Origin: Eretmocerus hayati
Taxonomy: Eukaryota > Arthropoda > Insecta > Hymenoptera > Aphelinidae
Assembly: GCA_029851415.1 (NCBI GenBank)
Contig: CM056742.1
Coordinates: forward strand, 12,379,736 to 12,443,735
DNA length: 64,000 nucleotides
Direction: 5' to 3'
Positions 12,801 to 27,800 of the stretch are shown here, piece by piece (position 1 is the first letter of the stretch; every line of letters begins with the position of its first letter). Under the pieces are notes generated by a model that saw only the letters and a program-made list of their open reading frames with translations, was not told where the DNA came from and ran no database searches. The translations under genes and the position numbers were made by a program.

Positions 12801-15800
12801 AGCTCGTGCTCGTAAAAATCGATAGATCTATCACCCTGAAAGCCTATAATGAAAAATGGTGAAAATTACCAGCTAAAGAAAAATAACATGTGCACGGCCA
12901 ATATTACCGTCATGATAGTATATTGTGCAACAAATGCAACAAAGTGTAGCACGTGATGAAACTTCGATCAACCCTCTCACTACTTTTTTTAGCCTAGACA
13001 CACAAACTATTATATACTGTCGATAAAAAATTTCAGGACATACAAATTTTTTTTTTCTAATTTTGTAAATTGAAGGACTATAAGCTTTTCCTGACCAAAC
13101 AGGACTTCTCCAGGCTCATTTTGAAGGTCGTTTTGGCGTTCTTGAAGACGGCAAATTTCATTTCATCAACACGGATCCGAATATTTTTAATAAAGTATTA
13201 ATTTTGATGATTTTTGAGAGGATTTCCTGATTCTTGTTAGTCGAAGGTACAGAACTGTTCTGAAATACAATTTGTGAGATTTAAGAGTAAGTTTATACAC
13301 CTTTGAAATTCGTTCTTGAACGTCTCCCTACGTGACACCCAGTCTGAGTTATGACATTTTCTCTGAGGACAGCTTTCCCGCGAAAAATAGCACTCTAATT
13401 TGAAGAAGACGGAGAAATACGATTTACGATGAATATAATCTTCATTTTCGGTATCTGTCTTCTAATATCTTAGTCGAGAAAATGAGAAACCCTTGAAACA
13501 TGCTCCTGAAATTAATTTCTTCGTCATTCTTTAATGATGGCGCTATTACTGCGGAAAAATTAGGGAAAATATCATAGCTTGGACTGGGAATAACGTAATG
13601 GGACTTTCAAAAATATAATTTGAAGCTCCAGACTTGTACTTGTAGGCATCACAAGTCCTGTGATAGAACATCTATGTGCTTCTAACTTGGGAAAACCAGA
13701 AAATTCTCACAAAAATCGTTAAAATTGACACATGCTCAAGCGAGAATCGAGAAGATCCGGATTCATACGGATGAAAATGAAATTTTTCATCTTAAAGTAC
13801 GTAAAAAGACCTTTAAAATGTGCCCTGATTAAGCCTTTCTCAGTCGCGTAGAGTCCAGTAGTTCAAATTACAAAATCGAAAAGAAATTTTTCGATCGACT
13901 GTGCGTAAAGCACTGCTTTACGCCCGGTAGTTTTCGTTTACTTTACGCCCAGTCGATCGAAAAACGTATTTCGATACTCGGGCGTGAAGTTTTTTTGCTT
14001 TACTCGTGCTAATTTCGACCCTCGCCAGGGCTCGGGCCGAAAACAATCACCCGAAAAGCAAAACCAAACTTCCCTCCCTCGAATCGAAAAATACTATTCT
14101 GTTTGTTCTGAAACTATTGACCGGCAATGTATACACGCAGAATGTATGTATATTATTTGTGTAAATGTGTGTCGTGAAAATTACGTGTATTATCTACTTG
14201 ATGAATCTGTACTATCGCTTCTGACATTCGGGCAAGGTTTTTAAACGGTTATAAGATGCTCAAAGAATAATCACCAATGCATGGATACAGTTTAACACAC
14301 GCCCATCCACAACGACCAACCCACCCACACACACCCCCTCACTCTCACACACACACGACACGTGAAAATGTATAAAAATCATTTGCAATGTATTGGTATT
14401 ATAGAACGAACAATCTCGCGTGTGCAAAGCACGTGAGGGTTGAAGGTTCGGGCATCTGTGTTCAAGTTAAGTATGCGAAATTCTTATTTGCTACGAGCTC
14501 GACCTTGCCGATTGAGTTTCATTGACTTTGCACGAGCTTCAAGTGTAAGAGACACGGAAAAGAAGAGAAGAGCACGTATTACCCGTTTCAATTACTTAGC
14601 AAGTAGCGCCTTTATTGTCCCCAGGTTTTAGACTTGCGAGGGCCTCGAGTTAGTTCCAACAGTTTTGCAAGAATTTTAAATGCGCAGTTTTTGCAATTTT
14701 TTTTTCTACTCTGAGAGTTTGACAGGATAGATTGAGACTTGATTCATTTTTAATGAGTGTATGAGAGTTTCGCCGGTTGGTGAGAGCGAGGTTATCCGGA
14801 TGAACCGATTACACGGGAATCAAAAGCACAAAATAATATCAGGGTTTGATTTTTTATATTTCCAGTATACATGTTGCCAGCGTCCTAAATCGTACATTCC
14901 GTAGATGTGTGTACAATAGGACTAAATCAGATGCACAACAATGTTAAATCGGATCAATGAGAAGACTTACATTAGATTAATCAGAATAAGAACGATTTAA
15001 TCTAAAACTCATTGAACCTGAATTTATCGTGGATTCGCAGTATTTTAAGTGCCCCAAAATAATTTTAGTCGATTTTCACAGTGTTTTTTCATCTTTACTC
15101 TAGTGCTTTCTGAGTTTTAAGAATTAAGTAGTCCAACAGAGTACAAAAATAAATTCCACTTCACAAATCTCTGGCTACGTTAATTTTTGAAGCTCACCTC
15201 GTGCATCAAAATCTCCTTCGATCTGTGAATTTCATCATATTTTGATAGGACGAATGAAAAATCATTACATAAACTGTTTCGTTTCACATAACCGAGCTCT
15301 ATTTTGGTTCCATCAAATTTCTTTTCTCAAAACTTGGCCCTGATGCAAAAAAAAACAATTGACAGCTTTCACACACACTCTTCAACACGGTCATTTTGAA
15401 AAAAAAAGCTTCATCACTACTCAAAGACCTTTTTTGAGCCCTACTTCAAGGTATTCAGTCGACTCATCGGTAAATTTTTTTTGTCTTCAAACCTCCAGTG
15501 TCTGTTGGAATTATCTTTAAATACTCAGCCACTTCCAACCCCCCAACAATGAGGCATTGAAGGATCCTACTGATGAATACTCTGTATAACCCCAACAACG
15601 ACAGTCATGACTCATTACCACGAGATAAATCGCTCAAAATAGCGCTCACTCGGAGTCAGGTCACACTCACACACACATATACATATACAATTGCATGAAA
15701 AAAAAAAAGTATCAATGCATGCTTCGAGGACAATCAATTACACTTTGAAAGTGTGGACATGATGTGTACTTCAAACACAGGCATCAAAACATACAAAGAC

Positions 15801-18800
15801 GCAGAGACAAGTGTAAAATACATCCACACTTCGAATAAAGGATTTAATTGACCCAGTTTACCAGAGTGCAGTGCAGAGTACAGATTATTTTGACACTTTG
15901 ACTTTCTTTGAGAACATATCTCTAATACCATATTTTCCAATCCACAAGAGCTGAATAGGAGATCTTCGTCAAAGAGTATAACTCTGAAAAATTGAAATTG
16001 CGAACAACTTCTCAGATGCCTATAACTTGATCTAGTTACTTGAGAAGATTATATTCTACAATTAAAGACAGAATAGCGAGACCTTTGAATTATTAGACGT
16101 GTCTGCTCAAAGACGAAGAAATTTGATAATAAAAAAATTCTTTGTCTAAATTACGTACAGTATCACGTTACTCATCCAGGCAAACAATCAGAGTGGAAAG
16201 GACAACAATACATAGAGTCACAGAAAGCAGAGTCAGGTTACGCGGACAGACTGAAACTCTGAAAATTCCGAATTTTTGACAGATTTTGTTACACAATGGG
16301 ACAATGTCAGCAGGTATTAAGAGATAGTATCAGAAGCTACTCATTGTCAGTGGTGAATTCATTGAGTGAATGAAACAAGTGAGTGCATGTACAAATTTCA
16401 TCGCTCAAAGCAGGAAGAAAAATTAACAGAATCGAGAGTAATATGTATCTAAGCAATGAACAGTTTGTGGATGTTTTGGAATGCCCATATGGTCAACTGA
16501 TTGGGCCTACGCAAATTTTCTGTCAACTCTATTGTTTTCTTTTGGGGGGGGGGGGGGGGGGGGAGGTCAATCAACTTTCAATCCGTCTGTCCGGGCCTCT
16601 AAAAATTATTTACAGCAAATAAACTATGTCATTCATCAAGCTCTACGAAGAACCATGAAGAGAATTTTTTTTCGTCTTCATCATGTGGTCTCACTTCTGG
16701 CTCACTAAAAAGGTTGGGGCCTTGATTTCCTAATATTTGCAATAATAAGACGAAGAAGGTTCTCCTCCGTGCGTCGAAGGAGACTCAAATCTGAAACTTG
16801 AAAGGTTTGACTTGTGATGGTGGAATGAATCATATTTTTACTGATCATTCAAGTTTGAGTAAGCTCATTTCACTTGTGTTCCCAGATCACGCGATTCACA
16901 ATTGTTCAATAATATTTCTTTCTTTTTTTATTGACATTTTCTCACATACTTCCCAAGCAGATTCTCAGGCCTGTCAAATTTATTGTGTTTGAAACTTTCT
17001 TAGATCAGTCGTTGAGACTGAAGCGATTTACGATATTATCTGATAAAAATTTGAACATCGAAAAAAATTTACACGTTTTACTCTACAAAACACGACCAAG
17101 AATTTACTCATCGTCTCGATTATCGATTCGCTTTGGGATAGTGATATATTACTTCAATTCCCATTTGCAATCTCAATTAGAACCCGATTTTCTAGCTCAA
17201 TTTCTGCCCACTATTCCTCTACATTTAATAAAATTTAAAGTTCTTCGCTAAAGTATTAGTGTAGCAAGAGTCCAGAATACATTTTATTTTTAGTGGTTGG
17301 ATTGGTGCAAAGTTTTCTTCAATTGGTATACGCGTAGTAATGAGGTAAATGTACTCAGTACACAGTCAGTACACCAAGAATCTTGAGTTAGGTCCGTCCC
17401 CAAGATTTGACCTCGGGTTTATCAAGACTCAAAGCTCTTAAAAATGCGCGATTTTTTAACTGACAGTGAGTGGGCTTGTGAGGTGCAAGACATTTTATCC
17501 TATCATATTCCTATCAAAGCTATTCAACAACAAAATAGGGTCTCGTGAATGACACTGAAAAAGCCATCAGTGTTGAAATAAGATCAGTGTATCCAGAGTT
17601 TTTTTCACGGAACTTCGAAATTGTCTATAAAAAATGAAATGTTGGGCAAAGCAAAATGATTTTGAAGAGGATTCACCTGCTGTTTTATACAAGTAAGTAG
17701 ACTAGATGAAGATAGGTTACCTAAAAATTATGGATACATAACCTATCAAACATTACACCGCAATCGTTGAGTTAGTATCATCTCGAAGGAATTTCAATGT
17801 CAATATTCACACAAAATAAGGATCACAGATTATTTTTACATCAAACCTCAAATTTAGTGACATCATTCTTGCATCGATTCAAATCAATCGGCAATTCAGG
17901 TTAATCAATTGCATATTTATGAGAATAATTACAAAAAAAATTATTCAGACAGATGGCAATAAAGTACGTAATGTTCTCAGCGGGAAAAACGATCGGAGCT
18001 TTAGGAGTGTAAAAACGTGAATCTCCTATTATCTTTTAATACACGTTGTGTATAGTGCACATCTTCTAAGTTTTTGAGTTTTTTCCACTTTTTTCGCATG
18101 CTGCAGTCTTTGTTGATGAGTGATCAGTAATTCTCAAGAAGAATTTTTATGGACCTAAGAAAAAATTGTCGGAAAACTGGTTTCTACCATCAACCTCGAT
18201 CCAGTGCAGGAAGCATCAATTATCGAAGCACTCATAACGAGCATTTAATTGTGCTCAGGACAATGTGAGCTCTAGAAATGTCTATCGTGATGCAATGAGT
18301 CAGATTGGCGATTATCACAAATATCATAATTACAAATCAATAATGGTTATTAATTTGCAATTATACATACTCTTGCGAGGCCAATTGCATTCACCTCAGG
18401 GATAATGTACAAGTTCTTTGTTTTATGGTTAAAACTACTTTTAAATTAAACCTCACGATTTAACCCATTCTTAATATTTAAATCTTTCAATATTAATGAG
18501 ACTGTAAATGGAGAATCAAGAAATCGTTTTCCCCCTCTGGAAGACCCTAACAACTAGCATCGCTGAAATCTGGCTCAAAAGAAGAATGATATACATCAAC
18601 CATTCGGAATGTAAAATTAGTATATTACGGAGGAAAAATTTTTAGTGAGATTTGCAATATGGTCATTGAGTTTTAGAGACATTATATCAAGATGCATATA
18701 CCGTCAAATTGGGTAATTTTGGTACAGTGGGTGCAACTCTGGTACACCCCTGAAAAATGACTTTCAAAGCTGCAGTCGGCAAGGTGAATGATTCTATCGT

Positions 18801-21800
18801 TCTGAAACCTTTTCTCCCCCTTCGTAGCACAAACAATGTGTTGAGCCACCGTAGATCCCGCGTGAATATTTGTAGTCGTTTATCGAAGCTTTTTCCAAAA
18901 AGGGTGATGTAGAAGCGATACGCGAGTGGTCCAGTTAGTGTGCCTGGCGAGAACTGTTCCGGAACGAACTGCGGGTGAATAACGATACATTTCGACCAGA
19001 TTTAGCACCATATTGAAGAAACCATCGTTACATTAGAGTATTTACAGGATTCGGAATTTGAATGAATGAAAAATAGGCAAAAAACTGTGAAAAATGTACC
19101 AAAGTCACTCCACTCTAGGTAAGAAGCATTACGGTGGGGTAATTTTGGTTAAAATCTGTGTGACAGCTTCTATTCAATCCATTTTGAGTCGAGTGATGAT
19201 CTATGAGGTTTTAAAATGTTTCTAACAGCTTAGAATAAGACTTCTGAACGATTAGAATCAGTTCACTTGCATGGTGGCGGGTAGAATTGAAACATTTTGT
19301 AAATGTACCAAAGTTGCCCGGTCGGGGTTTCATTTTGGTGCACCTCTTGAACTGCTAATAGCTCCAGCTTAGACACATCCAATCGAACTTTGTAGCCCGT
19401 CAGTCGAAAGCTGAGACTGTGAGCTTTCAATTGACCACTGATTAGGGTGGGTTTTGTCAATGTATGTTGAAATGCCTAGCCAAACAGAATGCAAAATACC
19501 GAAACCGTACCAAAATTACCCAATTTGACGGTATCCAAAATCGAAAATTTGTCATGGGCAACAGAAAAATCAGACATGATCTTGATATAATTCGTCACGG
19601 AAATGGATAGTTTGCTGAAAACACAAATGATAACAGGTTATTATGTGAAAACAGAAAATATGTTTCCAGCAAACAATTTTTTCCTTGTATGGAAACTTCA
19701 GCCATAGATTCTGAGATATCAATCGGTCTTTTTTCCACATCTGTAATTTGAACAGGAGTAGAGCGAAATTTTGAGAATCATCAACAACATACGTAAATAA
19801 ACGAGGGTTCGAGTATTTTGCGATGATTCAGTCACACAAATACTCAAAATCATCATGTTCGGCTAGCTTCAGCTCAATGATCAACAATTTGTTCGAAATG
19901 CTCAATACAAAATAATCTCTAAAGCATCAAACCACCGCATACATCAAGAATGTACAAAATTCACCAGAATTCACGGAATCCATGTCCCAAATCCATAAAT
20001 ACTTACCAATATTTCCATCTCGGCGCAAGCTCAAATACATACATTTTTGCACCCACGATGATCTAATTTTACAAACTACGATTCCGAACGGAAATACCTT
20101 AGTCGGAAAATTCCAAGATCCAAACATCTCAATCGGAACTCCCACATCGTAATACATGTACCCAAAATAGAATTTCTACTCTAATTTTAGCACAAAGTAA
20201 AATCATAGTCATACCCTAGCATATACTACATTTAAATTTGCGAAATATCTTCAAACTAATGTGAGCAATTTGCGTATCATTGAGATGGGGTCATACGCTC
20301 TAGTAATTCGCATGACTCATTCGAATATCCAAATGAATCAAAACAAGGAGATTAATTTACGCGAATGAGACGCCACTACACCGTCGTCGTTCCAAGCTTT
20401 TTTGAGTGACATATTGTAATGATGACAGGTTTTAGATCCGCACACGTGACGCTATCTCCTCGTGAGGCTCGAGCCAGTATTTGCGCGCCTCATGCAATTT
20501 TTGTTTACACTCGTTATACTTACGCAAGCGTAAAAAACCGTGTACATCGCTCAAATTGTGTACAATGCATTCATTTTCTTTTTCGTCATATTGGTGATTG
20601 AGGAACGAATCTGTCTTTTTAAACGGATATGAACAGTCTTGATTTGATTTCGATGACGATTACCTTGAACTCCATTTTGTCCGATTTTGTATTTTTTTCG
20701 GATATCTTATCCATATTCTTTTCGTTATGAATTTGTTCTGGCGATGACATGAAATTATTTTACTTAGGGGCCGTCAATAAACTACGTAGACCGATTTTAA
20801 TTATTTTTGACCCCTCCCTTCCCCCCCCCCCCCCGTAGCCAATCGTAGCTTTTTGGCCAATCTGGCCCCCCTCCCCCCGAAAAACTACGTAGCTTTTCTA
20901 AAAATAATAAAAGTTCTATTTCATCGAAAAGAACCAACGATCCTGGAAACTATTTTATTTTTCAAAATATCTTGAGTTGGAGTAGCACGACTGCTTTAAA
21001 ATATCCTAAGTGATTATAATTTAGATCATTTACCTTCTCACTGATTACGGGCATGATTCGTCTTGTCAAACGTATTAGTGGGTTTATCTGCTTTATGGAA
21101 GGACAGAATTCGAAGTCAGAAGATTTTAGGGAATAAATTTGGAAAACATAGGTAATATGTACTTGATAAAGGATATACAAGTGAGCCAAGCTCAAGTATT
21201 AAAACGATACACCAGTTCGGAACCGCCAACGAAACTTACACACGAGCACTCAGCAAATGTGAACAATGACGTGAACGAATGAACATCTGACGTACATGCT
21301 TTACATGTACAACCATAGGCTGTGTGGCTTCATAGATTATTATTACATCCAATCAAAATTTATCTGACCGACAAGAATATTGAAACCATGTACCGAGAGC
21401 GATTTTCACGCACGCAATTTAAAAATATGAAGCTACGTAGTAAACCCGATGACCCCCCCCCTCCCCCCGTAGCTTAACGTAGTTTTTTTATATTAAATTT
21501 TTGACCCACCTCCCCCGTTGGCTACCTACGTAGTTTATAGACGGCCCCTTAGACAGATGTGTGACTTGTTTAGGACACACCTTGGTCTCAACGAAGTAAT
21601 CAACTTCAAATGAGTCAACTTCCCCTATAAAGTAAGAAAATTAAAGATTCCACTGCAGTCATATCGAGTTGGAGCAATGTTAATGTATCATAATTTGAAG
21701 CAATGGCAAATTTTTTGAAAATCCGGCTAAAGGCCATCTGTCCTATATTGGACCCATGATAAATACGAAAATATCAACATTTTTGATCTATAGGATTGAA

Positions 21801-24800
21801 ACCTTTGCAGAATCTTACTTATCATATGAACTTTCTTTTGATGTGTTTCAGGTATGAGCGGTTACTCAGACGTGCCAAAATGGAAGATCTATCAGAGGTT
21901 TCGGGAATTGGCTGCCTCTATCAAAGTGGCGTCGATCGACAAGGGCGGCCGGTGGTCGTATTTCTCGGCAAGTGGTTCCCAGCCAACGACCTCAATCTCG
22001 ATAAGGTAAGATGATCAAACTTGCATCAACGAAATTTCTGAATTTCAAAATTAATCATCTTTTTTCTGATGGTCATTGTGTAATAGTTGAGTCGGTTTAT
22101 TCTAAAATCCAAAATATCGATCTTACTAAAATTGAAGGGAAAACATTGAAGATTAGATTTTGTGAAGAAATATAGCTCAACCTCTTGCTTCCCATGACTT
22201 TTAAGGACATGTGAAAGTCAACTTTTGCCGACACTCCAAATCCTTACTTATTTAATTATTTCTACAAAATCTACGAGATATATCAAAAAAGTGCTTCCAA
22301 GAAGCCCTAAAGAAACGAGTGAATTGAGTGAATATAACCTCCACAATATACTTTTGAAGATTACAATTGAATTGAGAAATCTGCACTTTACCGACACTCC
22401 AAATCGCTACTTATTTAATTTTTCCCACATAATCTAAGAGATAAATAAAAAAAAGTGCTTCCAAGAAGCCCTGCTAAGTCTTCAGATCTATCGTTTAAAA
22501 AAAGAATCGAGTGGATTGAGTGAATATTGCCCCCACAATCAACTTTTGAAGATCACAATTGAACAAATTCGACTTTGACATCCCCTTAAGGACAGCTTGC
22601 AATTTTTGCAGTATCTTCCCGATAGCTTGTAATGGACTGATCGGAAGGATATTTAATGTACCTACGGGCCCAACGGGGTCTCAATGATATAGTCCAGCAC
22701 TTGAAATTGTTCAATATTCTTCTAGGTACAAAGGGAAAAGTGAAGATAAAAAATCAAAAGTTAGGTAGAATGTTTAAAAAGTGAGAAGTCGAAAATTTTA
22801 TTTTTGTCATTTTTTCGCGACAATAAAAGTATTTCCATACGCTAGCTCAACCGGAACCTAGTTGTGAACTGAGCGAATCAACATCCTTTTTATTGAGTAC
22901 ATTTTTAATTTTTATACGAAATTCAAAAATATAGACTATGGAAACTTGTGAAAGCTTTCACGAGAAAATAAAGGAATATTCCGTTCAAGATTTCTAATAG
23001 TGCATTCGCCTTGTGAAAAATGACTGACTTATGGGAGCATGTATATAGAACCTATTCAGTATTGGAATATCATGTGAAACCTAGAATCTAGAAATTCATG
23101 AAATAGCAGACCAAATGAATGAAAAGTCAATGATTGCATTTTGTTCACTCGACAAATACTTTTTGATACGAAACCTGTGAGTGAAATTTCAAAATAATAA
23201 TTTCATAATCTCATGGTTAAGAAAGACAGTCGGGTGATGATTTAGATCATTAGACAAATCAGAATCGAGATGAGGCAAATTTTCCAACCACTTATTCACC
23301 CAGAAACATACAAACGAAGCCTAGAAAACATATTAGAGCTTCAATTAGTGGTTCTTCTTAATCAGACCTGAGATCTGACAATCAACCTCGCACAAAACAA
23401 AACGCTGAAAATTCACCAAGAAAAGAATGAGCTGGCCATTAAGCAACAGATCTTTGTCTGAATAAGAAAACACCAAGGCGAGATTATGAAAATCATCATG
23501 TACATACGCCAAATCACTTGGTATACTGCGAGGTCACGACAAATCTCAGAATTTGCATTTTTATAAAAAATTCCGTCACATAGTCAAATCACTTGGTATA
23601 TCACCGTTCGCCGATATATATTCATGAATCAAGAACGCACAATATTACAATTGGAACAAAAAGTCGCAAAAAATTTCCCTTAAAAACCAGGTCGAGATCG
23701 TTGTATGCACCAAATACGCAGCCTATAGGCATAGCGAGTAATATTTCTGTGAAGCACAATTTTCAGCACTTTCGAGATCTTTTGAGTGGAGTACCACTAT
23801 ACACTGTAGCAAACCGATTTGTAAGAATGAATTCATTATGTACGAGCAATTAATGAGTCGGAGAATTTTTTAGAAGAATTGCAAATTATTTGCGGCTGAG
23901 CAAGAAACAGATTTTTTTGCAAAATTATCGTTACTGCGATATTATCTCAATTATGTTTTATTTCCGTTGAGGTCGCTCGGGTAAAATTTCTTTTAGAATA
24001 ACAGTGAATTTATTGACAGCTTGTATCCAGGCGTGTACCATGTTTTAGTAACTCAAGTCGGTTGAAAAACTTGCATAATTTTCTCATTTCCGCAATTAAG
24101 ATAAGCTTTTCATGTGAACGAATTTGGTTGGTTCAAGACTAGCTAGCTTGTAGTAACAATTGAAATGTCAATACTTCCATTTTTGTTTATTAAAATTTGA
24201 GTTTTTGTGTGAGAAAAAATGATCACCCCAAGCTCATTGACAGATATTCCATAAACATATAACGATAACTCGTTTTATTTATAGCCATGATTCAAAATTC
24301 ACAGAATTTATAAGGATGGAATAGTTTCACCAATCTCGCAAATTATAATTATTCATTAAAAATATTATCTCTTCCTGTATTAAACAATCGAATAATTTAT
24401 GAAACGCTCATATTACCCTCGATTTTTTAATATCAACGGAAACTTGATTTACTCACAATCGCTATTTTCCAAGCTCACTACCTACGTTCAACAAATATAG
24501 GAAAAATAATGAAAGCCCTCTCAGATATGATCACACGCTCAGCATGAGATCACCTTAGTTGAACTCACCCTCAAATAAATAACGTACATGAGAATTCTTA
24601 CCCAAAGAGGCTATTCGAATTTTTCCTGCTTACATGGATGAGCCCTCCAATGCAGAAACAAAAGCTTTTTTACCTCTATTGATGATAATAAATGCCGCAA
24701 TAAATTCCGTTACTACGATGAATTTGATCATAAGAATGAGTCATGCTCCGATTCTCTCTAACTCGGTCGAAGGGCTTAAGAAAGGGTCAGGACTCGAAGG

Positions 24801-27800
24801 AATACCGAGGGCATGAAAATGAAGGCTTAGTTGAGCTTGCAAGCTTGCAAGCTTGAAAGGGAAAGAGCGAGACAGAATCGATTTTCTCAGGCCTGGAAAT
24901 AGACGGTAGTTGTGAGTCTTTCACAAGGCCATCTCTCCAACTGATGGATGTCTGTCTCGCGTCTATTTCTTGTAAATCCTATTCAAACGTGTAAACAGAC
25001 ACCTATTCCAACCCCTGATCTTGCACTTGAACAATAACAGCTGACACTGTGTAAAAAAGCTGCTTCCGTTTGAGTCGGATGTGATGCGAGAGAGAAATCC
25101 TTCAATATACACTACCGATCAAAAGTTTGAGCTCACCCAAAAATTTTTTTTTCAATTTTGTGAGTTGAACTACTCGGCTCTATTTGACCCTAGAGAACTC
25201 TTCCGGAGCTCATTCTGAAGGTTTTTTCACGTACTTTAAGATGGCATTATTCATTTTCATCGCACGGGTCGGGATCTCTCCAATTTGAGCTTGGAAAAGT
25301 GTAAATTTTGACGATTTTTGAGAGAATCTTTTGGCTTGTGCCAAATTGAGCCACATGAATGTTGTAATATGGGAGTTGTGGGATATTAAAGGTACCAGTC
25401 TAGAGCTTCAAAATCCGTTTTTGAACGTTCCTCTACGCCACTTCCAGTCCGAGCTATGACACTTTCTCTGAGGGATGATTTTTCGCGAAAACTAGCACCT
25501 GTATTCAAAAATGACGAGAAAATTCACTTTGTGGGGCATATTCCAAAGGTTTGCCATTTTCTTGATCAAGATATAGATAAAAGATGGCAGAAATGATGAT
25601 TATACTTCATAAAAATGCATCTCTCTATCTCTCTCGAATTGGAGTGCTAGTTTTTCCGAAAAATCTTCCCCCAGAGAAAGTGTCACAGCTCGGACTAGAA
25701 GTGGCGTAGAGGGACGTTCAAGAACGGATTTTCAAGCTCTAGACTGGTAGTTTTGTATCCCACAACTCCCATATTGAAACATTCATGTGGCTTAAATTGG
25801 CAGGAGCCTAAAGATTCTCTCAAAAATCCTTGAATTTGATACTTTTCCAAGCTCAAATTGGAAAGATCCCGATCCGTACGGATAAAAATGAATAATGCCA
25901 TCTTAAAGTACGCAAAAAACCTTGAAAATGAGCTCCTGAAGAGTCCTCTACGGACGGTCAAATAGAGCCGAGTAGTTCAACTCACAAAATTGAAAAAAAA
26001 ATTTTGGGTGAGCTTAAACTTTTGACCGGTAGTGTACTTATCTGTATCTCTGTCTTGTATCTTTGTCTGTTTGTATTTCAATCTTACTTCAACTCTGAAT
26101 GAATTGAAGTTGACATTGCATGAGGACAGATCCATTATTTCATGAGGTGTACCTTCAATTTCGATGAAAAAATCTTGATTGAATTTATTTGCGGAAAAGG
26201 AACTCCAGTCAGCTGTGGAGTCAAATCTCACAAAACCAACAACAATTTTGGAAAACAAGCAAAATATTCTTTAAAAGAGCATTTTGGCACCGAGCTACAT
26301 CCAAATGCTCAAAGATTGTGTCGCAACAAGAAATTTGCGGAAAAACAGTTGTTCGGTGTTTTTGTAAGTGTAACTGGAATCATTGGTTCAATTCTCGCTA
26401 GTTAATTACTTTCAAAAGAAATCATGATTTTGTATCACCCGCACAAGGTATACCTGGATTTGAAAGTCATTAGAATTCCATGAATAAAGAAACAAAAATC
26501 CTATTTTGGGGTAATTGGATGGGAGGCCTGATCATTGTAAGCTCGGGAAATCTTTTAGATCGTCTCGAGGATTCTAAATTAACACCGAGTTATTTTCCTT
26601 TACCCACTGTACAGGAGCTTATCGTCACGTTAGAACTAAAAAAACTCTCGAAACTTATAATGAGGGTAGGATTAAAATATTTGATCTAGTCAGAAAATGA
26701 GCAAAAATAGTAGGTTAAGCCATTGGTATTTTTGGAGGATTCTATCTTATCATATAGTTTCTTATCAAACATTTTTTTTATTGTTTCAGGCCTTATTGTA
26801 CCTGATCTTGTTAATGGATCCCATAGTCAAAAAAGACTACGTTATCATATATTTTCACACAATGACGGTCAATAATAACTACCCAAGTCTACATTGGTTG
26901 AAAGAGGTCTACAACGTCCTTCCTTACAAGTAAGTTCAAGATTATTGCTTCCTCATACCAGTATAACTTCTACAAAATAAGTAAATATCAAATAAATACG
27001 ACACTTGGAATCAAAGTGTAGTTCAGATCTAACATTAAAATATTTCACAGGTACAAGAAAAACTTGAAGCAGTTCTACATTGTTCACCCAACATTCTGGA
27101 CAAAGGTAAAAATACACAAGAAAAACGTACTAATAGAACTAGTTTATCGGATTCGGATGTTGTCAGATAAAATCAAACTTGTTAGAAGCATTACAAGAGT
27201 CAGAGTCACATTTGAATACCATTTTTTTTCTCACAATTGTTGTTCGACTTTAGACTTCCGGAAAATCATCTTAGAGATCATAATTGCGATTGCACGTTCC
27301 AGTTTCCATAGTTTTTGTGATGTGTTAAGTTTGAATATTACGCCACATTTATATGAGACATACTTCATCAGCCACGAGCCAATGTTAGGAAAAGAATGAA
27401 TAGTTTCAATTCAAATACTGTACTTAGTTGTGTATTGTCATAGTAATTTGCGCCTAGTGTACAAAATTAGATGAAAATTTCTCTCGAAACGCTGTGGGGA
27501 AAAGTATCTTTTCCGCACTGATTTTCCACTTTCTCGCACAGTTTGTCGAAAAACACAGTTCGATACCCGGGTGTAATACCTATTTTTTCACCCTTTCATC
27601 AAAATATACTTTTTCCATCATTCAAGTCGATTAATAAATTCTTATCAAATAAAATGTAGAATAATTCAAACAGTTATAAAAATTTAATAAATAACTTATT
27701 GCATTATAGATGATGACTTGGTGGTTCACAACATTCATGGCTCCAGCAATTAAACAGAAAGTTCACAGCTTACCAGGTGTTGAATATCTATACGAAATTA

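Noticed and set aside
14440..14631. 63-codon ORF with basic residues
   Set aside because: No domain and no splice sites supporting an exon.
25695..26258. - strand ORFs of 88 and 93 codons
   Set aside because: They lie in, or run across the right end of, the Tc1-like foldback; the first mirrors the left arm, and neither encodes a transposase motif.
26142..26405. Overlapping 87- and 70-codon ORFs
   Set aside because: Two frames open over the same bases, no domain, inside a GDAP2 intron.
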